Assembly (NCBI GenBank): GCA_017410445.1
Contig: JAFQQU010000192.1
Location: 1-37,778, forward strand
Direction: 5' to 3'
DNA length: 37,778 nucleotides
Source: Clostridia bacterium
GTDB taxonomy: Bacteria; Bacillota; Clostridia; Christensenellales; Aristaeellaceae
Notes under the pieces: generated by a model
What the model was told of the DNA's origin: nothing
The model's database searches: none
Seen by the model: only the letters and a program-made list of their open reading frames with translations
Shown here: piece by piece, positions 33,223 through 37,778 of the stretch
Position numbering within the stretch: the stretch's first letter is position 1
How the letters are laid out: every line of letters starts with the position of its first letter
Translations under genes and position numbers: made by a program

Positions 33223-35238
33223 TTAGTCAATCACCTTCGCCCCGTCCTTTACCCACAGCGGCATCTCGAAGAAATTGCAGGTATCCTTCATCCACCTGCC
33301 GCCCTGAACGGTGCGGCCGTCCAGGAGATGCGTCCATTTGCCCTCGGGCAGGTAGTAGGATACGTCTCCTTCTTTATTGAAGACCGGCGCGACCAGCAAG
33401 CTGTCGCCCAGCATATACTGCCGGTCGAGATAATCGCAGGCCGGGTCGTCCGGGAAGGCCATGAACATCGGCCGCACCATGGGAACGCCCTCTTCATGGG
33501 CAATGCGCGCCATCTTCATGAGATAGGGCATCATCTTCTGCTTGAGCTTTACGAAGAAGCGCAGAACGTCAACAGCTTCTTCGTCGAACAGCCACGGCAC
33601 GCGGTAGGAGGACGAGCCGTGCAGGCGGCTGTGCGTGGACATGAGGCCGAAGGCGCACCATCTCTTGTATACGTCCGCCGGCGCGGTCGATTCGAAGCCG
33701 CTGATATCGTGGCTCCAGAAGCCGAAGCCCGAGGCCGAGAGCGAAAGCCCGGCGCGCAGGGTCTCGGCCATGGATACGTAGGTCGCCGAGTTGTCGCCGC
33801 CCCAGTGTACGGGCATCTTCTGGCCGCCGGCGGTCGCGCTGCGGGCAAAGACCACGGCCTCGCCCTTGCCGCGCTCCTCCTCGAGCAAGGAGAAGACCAC
33901 CTCGTTGTAGAGCTGGGTGTAGTAATTGTGCATGCGGATGGGGTCGCTGCCGTCGTGCCAGGCGATGTCCTTTACCGGGATGCGCTCGCCGAAGTCGGTC
34001 TTGAAGCAGTCGACGCCCTGCGCTACCAGCCTGCGCAGGTGGGATTTGTACCATTCGCAGGCGGCGGGGTTGGTGAAGTCCACAATGCCCATGCCGGCCT
34101 GCCACAGGTCGGTCTGCCAGACGGAGCCGTCGGTCTTTCGGACGAGATAGCCGTTTTCAGCCGCCTCGTCGAACAGGGAGGAGGCCTGCGCGATGTACGG
34201 GTTGATCCACACGCAGATATGCAGCCCCCGCTCCTTGTATCGCTTCAGCATGCCCTCGGGGTCCGGAAAGACCGCGCCGTCCCATTCGAAATCGCACCAG
34301 TGGAAGGGCTTCATCCAGCAGCAGTCAAAATGGAATACGGAAAGCGGGATATCGCGCTGCTCCATGCCCTCGATGAACGAGGTGACGGTTTTCTCGTCGT
34401 AGTTGGTGGTGAAGGAGGTGGAGAGCCACAGCCCGAACGACCATTCCGGCGGCATGGCGGGCCGTCCGGTGAGCGCAGTGTAGCGGGATACGACGTCCGC
34501 GGGCGCGGGGCCGGAGATGAGGTAATAGATCATGGATTCGTCCTCGACGGCGAACTGAACGCGCTCGACGTTCTCGCTGCCGACCTCATACATGACTTCG
34601 CCCGGGCTGTCTACGAACACGCCGTAGCCGCGGTTGGTCAGGTAAAAGGGGATGTTCTTATACGCCATCTCGGAGCAGCTGCCGCCGTCGCCTTGCCACA
34701 TGTCGATGGCCTGACCGTTGCGGACGAACGGGGTGAAGCGTTCGCCGAGGCCGTATACGCATTCGCCCACGCCCAGCTCGAGCGCCTCCTGAATGTATTT
34801 CTTGCCGGAAGCGGTATCGGTGAAGTGCGCCATGGCGCGGAAGCCGGTCGAGGTGAGGACCTTTCCGTCCTGAATGAATTCAATGCCCCAGTTCCAGCCG
34901 CCCTTCTTCACGCGGGCGGTGAGCGGGCCGGAGATATAGTCGATATATCCGTCGGTCTCGGTGATTTCGACGGACACGGGCTCTCTGTTCAGCTCGAAAC
35001 GCGGGTCGTGTTTCGCCTGTCCTTTGTGATGGGCGATCGTCACGCCGATGATTCCCTCCCGCGGGGAGGAGAGGGTGATGAAGAGCGCATTGGTCAGCGT
35101 GCCGCCGCGGTTTTCGACATGGGAGCCGGGGGCGAGGATATGAAGCTCGTCGCCCTTGCGGTAGGATTCATAGTATTCGACGGCGTAAACCGGCTGAATA
35201 TTGGGCTTGATCATCCAGTGGCCGAGGTTGAATTTCAT
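33223..35238 (-). CDS. yicI: GH31 alpha-xylosidase (YicI-like), short C-terminus
   Basis: This 671-residue enzyme removes alpha-xylose, for example from xyloglucan oligosaccharides, by a retaining mechanism. It shows an N-terminal beta-sandwich (1-250), then the catalytic barrel with PPEWSFGLWLSTSF, HFDCCWMKPFHWCDFEWD, the nucleophile near Asp415 in KTDFGERIP, SGFGFWSHDISGFE with the region of the acid, and HSRLHGSSSYRVPW. These fit YicI rather than general alpha-glucosidases. The protein ends just after PLWVKDGAKV, where YicI continues with a distal beta domain of about 100 residues. There is no signal peptide, so it acts in the cytoplasm. A GGGAGGG site and a strong promoter precede it. Confidence 0.92.
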   Translation of the reverse strand: MKFNLGHWMIKPNIQPVYAVEYYESYRKGDELHILAPGSHVENRGGTLTNALFITLSSPREGIIGVTIAHHKGQAKHDPRFELNREPVSVEITETDGYIDYISGPLTARVKKGGWNWGIEFIQDGKVLTSTGFRAMAHFTDTASGKKYIQEALELGVGECVYGLGERFTPFVRNGQAIDMWQGDGGSCSEMAYKNIPFYLTNRGYGVFVDSPGEVMYEVGSENVERVQFAVEDESMIYYLISGPAPADVVSRYTALTGRPAMPPEWSFGLWLSTSFTTNYDEKTVTSFIEGMEQRDIPLSVFHFDCCWMKPFHWCDFEWDGAVFPDPEGMLKRYKERGLHICVWINPYIAQASSLFDEAAENGYLVRKTDGSVWQTDLWQAGMGIVDFTNPAACEWYKSHLRRLVAQGVDCFKTDFGERIPVKDIAWHDGSDPIRMHNYYTQLYNEVVFSLLEEERGKGEAVVFARSATAGGQKMPVHWGGDNSATYVSMAETLRAGLSLSASGFGFWSHDISGFESTAPADVYKRWCAFGLMSTHSRLHGSSSYRVPWLFDEEAVDVLRFFVKLKQKMMPYLMKMARIAHEEGVPMVRPMFMAFPDDPACDYLDRQYMLGDSLLVAPVFNKEGDVSYYLPEGKWTHLLDGRTVQGGRWMKDTCNFFEMPLWVKDGAKVID

Positions 35239-35279
35239 GATATATCCCTCCCGAAGATGATGTATGAGGTTATGGTTTT

Positions 35280-35307
35280 ATTATATCAGGATGAAGCGGA
35301 TTGTCAA
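35280..35307 (-). promoter_or_regulatory. Sigma-A promoter of the GH31 unit
   Basis: On the minus strand TTGACA (35307-35302) and TATAAT (35285-35280) are separated by 16 bases, about 41 bases before the GH31 start. Both hexamers are perfect. Confidence 0.83.
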
Positions 35308-35339
35308 TCGGGCGGGGCGCGCTGTAGCCCGGCAGGACA

Positions 35340-35368
35340 TTGACGGGCCGGGCGGGACATGTTATAAT
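35340..35368 (+). promoter_or_regulatory. Sigma-A promoter of the GNAT-kinase-deaminase cassette
   Basis: TTGACG (35340-35345) and TATAAT (35363-35368) are separated by 17 bases, about 30 bases before the start. It is divergent from the GH31 promoter, with the two -35 elements 32 bases apart. Confidence 0.83.
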
Positions 35369-35398
35369 CACGGAAAAATCCGGAAGGGAGGCGCGCGG

Positions 35399-35947
35399 AT
35401 GCGGACGGAAACCATTCGGACGGAGCGGCTGATTCTGAGGAGGCTGCGCCCGGAGGACTCAAAGCAGCTGCATGAGAACTGCTCGAGCGACGAGGCGGTC
35501 GTGAAGTATCTTGCGCGCGGCGCGTGCGCCGATCCGGAGATAACGAAGGCGCTGGCTGGCCGCTGGATTGATCTGTATGAAACGGATGATTTCTTCCTGT
35601 GGGCGGTGGAGTTCGGGGGGCAGGTGATCGGGACGGTCAACCTGCACGATATCGACCGCGCGGCCGGGAAGTGCGGAATCGGGTTCTCCATCGGTTCAAA
35701 CTGGTGGAACAGGGGCATCATGACCGAGGCGGCGGGCGCGGCGGTCAAGCATGCGCTGAACGAACTCGGTTTTTTGATGATCACCGGCTGGTGCGCGGCG
35801 GAGAACAGGGCGTCTGCGCGGGTGATGGAGAAAATCGGCATGAAGGCAGAAGCACGCACTGAGATGAGCGTTCGGCTGAGCAGCGGAGAATATGCGGATC
35901 AGATATGGTATTCGATCAGGCGGGAAGAAGGGGAGGAAGAGGAATGA
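35399..35947 (+). CDS. GNAT-family N-acetyltransferase (RimJ/RimL type)
   Basis: This 182-residue acetyltransferase has the RimJ/RimL opening RTERLILRRLRPEDSKQL (residues 7-24). The core strand WAVEFGGQVIGTVNLHD is followed by GIGFSIGSNWWNRGIMTEAA, which holds the acetyl-CoA loop, and ENRASARVMEKIGM. It transfers acetyl from acetyl-CoA to an amine, possibly a protein N-terminus or small molecule; the target is unknown. ATG 35399 has GGGAGG 8 bases upstream, and the frame before it overlaps the promoter. The stop overlaps the next start (ATGA). Confidence 0.92.
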   Translation: MRTETIRTERLILRRLRPEDSKQLHENCSSDEAVVKYLARGACADPEITKALAGRWIDLYETDDFFLWAVEFGGQVIGTVNLHDIDRAAGKCGIGFSIGSNWWNRGIMTEAAGAAVKHALNELGFLMITGWCAAENRASARVMEKIGMKAEARTEMSVRLSSGEYADQIWYSIRREEGEEEE

Positions 35948-36504
35948 AGCTGGTCATCATCACCGGCCCGCACGCGGTGGGCAAAATGACGGTCGGGCAG
36001 GAGCTGGCGAAAATCACGGGGCTTAAGCTCTTTCACAATCACATGACGATCGACTGCGTGTCCGGGCTGTTTGAGAACATGCCGGAGGAGCGCGGCCGCC
36101 TGACTGCTCTCTTCCGGGAGGAAGTGTTCAAGGCGTATGCGAAGAGCGATGAATACGGCATGATCTTCACCTTCATGTGGGCGTTTGATTCCAAGGCAGA
36201 CTGGGACTATATTCAGCATGTCGAGGATTTGTTTGCGAAGCACGGGGCTGAGGCGTACTTCGTCGAGCTGGAAGCCGATTACGACCTGCGCATTGAGCGG
36301 AACAAGACCGAAAACCGCCTGCTGCACAAGTCCACCAAGCGGGATATTGAGAAGAGCGAGGCGCTGTTCAGAAGGATCGAGGATAAGTATCGGCTCAATT
36401 CCCTGCCCGGCGAGGTGCAGAAGGAGCATTATCTGAGGATCGACAATACCGATATGGAGCCTTCTGAGGCGGCGCGGAGGATCAAAGAGGCGTTTGGGCT
36501 GTGA
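35944..36504 (+). CDS. P-loop NTPase, small kinase-like (AAA-annotated)
   Basis: This 186-residue cytoplasmic protein has a Walker A-like GPHAVGKMT (8-16), in which Met15 lies between the Lys and Thr. This GKMT variant is common in a family of small uncharacterised kinases. KLFHNHMTIDCV (28-39) follows and a basic region ERNKTENRLLHKSTKRD near 118-134 may be the lid. It probably phosphorylates a small molecule, but no substrate is known. It overlaps the acetyltransferase by 4 bases and the deaminase follows after 12 bases, so the three genes probably work from one transcript. Confidence 0.83.
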   Translation: MKLVIITGPHAVGKMTVGQELAKITGLKLFHNHMTIDCVSGLFENMPEERGRLTALFREEVFKAYAKSDEYGMIFTFMWAFDSKADWDYIQHVEDLFAKHGAEAYFVELEADYDLRIERNKTENRLLHKSTKRDIEKSEALFRRIEDKYRLNSLPGEVQKEHYLRIDNTDMEPSEAARRIKEAFGL

Positions 36505-36516
36505 GGAGGAAATTTT

Positions 36517-37056
36517 GTGAACTGGCTGGATACGGATAAGGAACGTCTGATGAGGCGCTGCTATGAGCTGGCGGTCAGCGCGGGCAGGAAGGGACATGAT
36601 ACCTTCGGCGCGCTGCTCGCTCATGACGGAAAGATTCTTGAGGAAGCGGAAAACACCGCCGATTACGAAAAGGGAATCTTCGGTCATGCGGAATTCAATC
36701 TGGTGAACAAATGTGCAAACCGGTATTCCGACGACGTCCTGAGAGAATCGGTGCTGTTTACCAGCTGCGCGCCGTGCGAGCGGTGCCTCGGCGCGATTGC
36801 GTCGCTGGGCATACAGACGGTGGTGTGCGGCGTTTCCTATCGGGCGTTCTGCAGGCTCCTTCCTTTTGACTATGTGCCCGTGGACCGGGAAGGACTGCTC
36901 ATGCAGCTGGGCATCCGGATGAAGCTGATTGAGTCCGTCCTGGAAGAGGAGGGCATGCATGCGTTTGAATGGTGGGGCGGAGAATGGCGGCCGCTCGATG
37001 AGCTGATCGCCGAGATGGATGAAATCAAGAAAAACCAACGGAAAGAAACTGAATAA
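36517..37056 (+). CDS. Nucleoside/nucleotide deaminase (CDA-fold, zinc-binding)
   Basis: This 179-residue enzyme has the cytidine-deaminase zinc site: His57-Ala-Glu59 (HAE) and PCERC with Cys87 and Cys90. It should deaminate a purine or pyrimidine base or nucleoside. Size and the FTSCAPCERCLGAI motif are nearest to guanine- or adenine-type nucleoside deaminases, but specificity is not clear. The GTG start lies 6 bases after AGGAGGA. A Trp-rich tail (FEWWGGEW) may shape the pocket. A terminator follows at 37066. Confidence 0.88.
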   Translation: MNWLDTDKERLMRRCYELAVSAGRKGHDTFGALLAHDGKILEEAENTADYEKGIFGHAEFNLVNKCANRYSDDVLRESVLFTSCAPCERCLGAIASLGIQTVVCGVSYRAFCRLLPFDYVPVDREGLLMQLGIRMKLIESVLEEEGMHAFEWWGGEWRPLDELIAEMDEIKKNQRKETE

Positions 37057-37065
37057 TGCGGCAGG

Positions 37066-37098
37066 CGCATCGGACTGATTCCGGTGCGTTTTGTTTTT
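37066..37098 (+). terminator. Terminator of the GNAT-kinase-deaminase cassette
   Basis: CGCATCGGA (37066-37074) pairs with TCCGGTGCG (37080-37088, one G-T pair), followed by TTTTGTTTTT. Confidence 0.82.
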
Positions 37099-37227
37099 GA
37101 AATCGCCGAACGCACGTTTTCACAACTTTGTCATCTTCCCTTTTCCACTCTGTCAAAAAAGAATGAATATTCTGCCAAATCATGAGTGTATACTTGATGT
37201 CAGAGGGTAAGGAGGAGGAGTTATACC

Positions 37228-37778
37228 ATGAAACAGGGCAAGAACCCGAGAAAGCCGCTGATATTCTACTACCTGATCGTCATGGTGATCATGACGCTGC
37301 TCAATGCGTTCGTCTTCCCGGCGATGATGAACATGAGCGTCACCGAGGTCGGATACAATAACTTCCGCCAGCTGGTGGAGGATGGAAAAGTCAAGGCGGT
37401 CGAGATCGGCGATGATTACGTCGCCTTTGTCGCGGACGTTGAGACCATGGACGGCGAGACGCGCGAGGGCATCTTCAAGACCGGCCTCGTCGACGACCCG
37501 GGCCTCAACGACCGGCTGTATGAGGCCGGCGTGAGCTATGCCAAGGTCATTCCGACGGAGAGCTCGCCCATCATCTCGTTTCTGACCAGCTGGATCTTCC
37601 CGCTGATCATCTTCATCGGTCTGGGCCGTCTTCTGACCAATATGATGCAGAAGAAGGGCGGCGGACCGGGCGCGATGCAGTTCGGCAAGTCCAATGCCAA
37701 GGTGTACGTCGAGGCGCAGACCGGCAAGACCTTCGACGACGTTGCCGGACAGGACGAGGCCAAGGAAGCGCTCAAGGA
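37228..37778 (+). CDS. ftsH: ATP-dependent zinc metalloprotease FtsH, partial (5' end)
   Basis: This is the first 183 residues of FtsH; the gene runs off the window. The visible part has a cytoplasmic start, a first membrane segment (about 11-32), an external domain with YNNFRQLVEDGKVKAVEIG (43-61), and a second membrane segment (about 110-130). It then reaches the AAA-domain entry TFDDVAGQDEAKEALK. FtsH degrades misfolded membrane and regulatory proteins from the cytoplasmic side. A strong GGAGGAGG site precedes the ATG. A TATACT at 37189 may be its -10, but no good -35 is seen. The AAA motifs and the HEXXH protease site lie beyond the window. Confidence 0.95.
   Translation, partial: MKQGKNPRKPLIFYYLIVMVIMTLLNAFVFPAMMNMSVTEVGYNNFRQLVEDGKVKAVEIGDDYVAFVADVETMDGETREGIFKTGLVDDPGLNDRLYEAGVSYAKVIPTESSPIISFLTSWIFPLIIFIGLGRLLTNMMQKKGGGPGAMQFGKSNAKVYVEAQTGKTFDDVAGQDEAKEALK

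Noticed and set aside
33169-35343. Long plus-strand frame (724 codons) opposite the GH31 gene
   Set aside because: GH31 motifs and the nucleophile site are on the minus strand, with a promoter and ribosome-binding site.
35944-36504. Zeta-type toxin or toxin-antitoxin pair
   Set aside because: The P-loop protein is small and kinase-like but has no recognisable antitoxin neighbour, and lies in an operon with ordinary metabolic-type enzymes.

Overview
The window looks like chromosomal DNA from a GC-rich, Gram-positive anaerobe of the Clostridia, probably gut-associated. The evidence is the gene content: HemZ-type radical SAM protein, DusB, a DUF1294 protein, an Na/Pi-PhoU carrier, FtsH, and glycoside hydrolases for plant sugars. 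Shine-Dalgarno sequences are strong AGGAGG types and several promoters are near-perfect sigma-A types. No rRNA is present, so finer placement is inference. I see 32 protein genes, no tRNA or rRNA, no CRISPR and no transposase. Coding density is high, and no gene-free stretch exceeds about 275 bases.

Layout. Positions 1-206 hold a hairpin-rich non-coding stretch. 207-3478 (+) is a four-gene unit: metallo-beta-lactamase-fold hydrolase, hemZ, a membrane-anchored cyclophilin and a cytosolic cyclophilin. 3611-5701 (+) is a secreted GLUG-repeat protein behind a consensus promoter. 5772-8627 (-) holds a GH78 alpha-L-rhamnosidase and a DUF1294 membrane protein. 8870-11740 (+) is a secreted wall protein with eight peptidoglycan-binding repeats and a terminal domain carrying His/Cys motifs. 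11867-12859 (-) is a protein with 36 cysteines, possibly spore-related. 13084-14880 (+) is an Na/Pi symporter with a PhoU tail. 14985-16172 (-) is a parvulin-type foldase, and 16448-17311 (+) an alpha/beta hydrolase. 17395-20175 (-) is an HD-domain protein, OmpR-type regulator and histidine kinase operon.

20404-30278 (+) is a tightly packed eight-gene unit. It starts with a ZorA/ZorB-like (MotAB/ExbBD superfamily) ion-driven motor pair. It continues with a second GH78 rhamnosidase, an AlkZ-related protein, a small membrane protein, dusB, a degenerate M1-peptidase-like protein and a glycerophosphodiesterase. 30372-31715 (+) is a secreted DUF3472 protein. 31776-35238 (-) encodes a GH31 alpha-xylosidase-like enzyme, a three-helix membrane protein and a nucleotidyltransferase. 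35399-37056 (+) is a GNAT, P-loop kinase-like and nucleoside deaminase cassette. The window ends inside ftsH.

Themes. Protein folding and quality control at the envelope (two cyclophilins, a parvulin, FtsH) and wall contact (peptidoglycan-binding repeats, OmpA domain) recur. Three cytoplasmic glycosidases suggest use of rhamnose- and xylose-decorated plant oligosaccharides, though no sugar transporter lies nearby. The most interesting items are the orphan ZorAB-like motor with a long Gln-rich stalk, the unnamed His/Cys domain at the end of the eight-repeat wall protein, the cysteine-rich protein, and the pseudo-M1 peptidase. All five convergent gene junctions share one bidirectional hairpin terminator.
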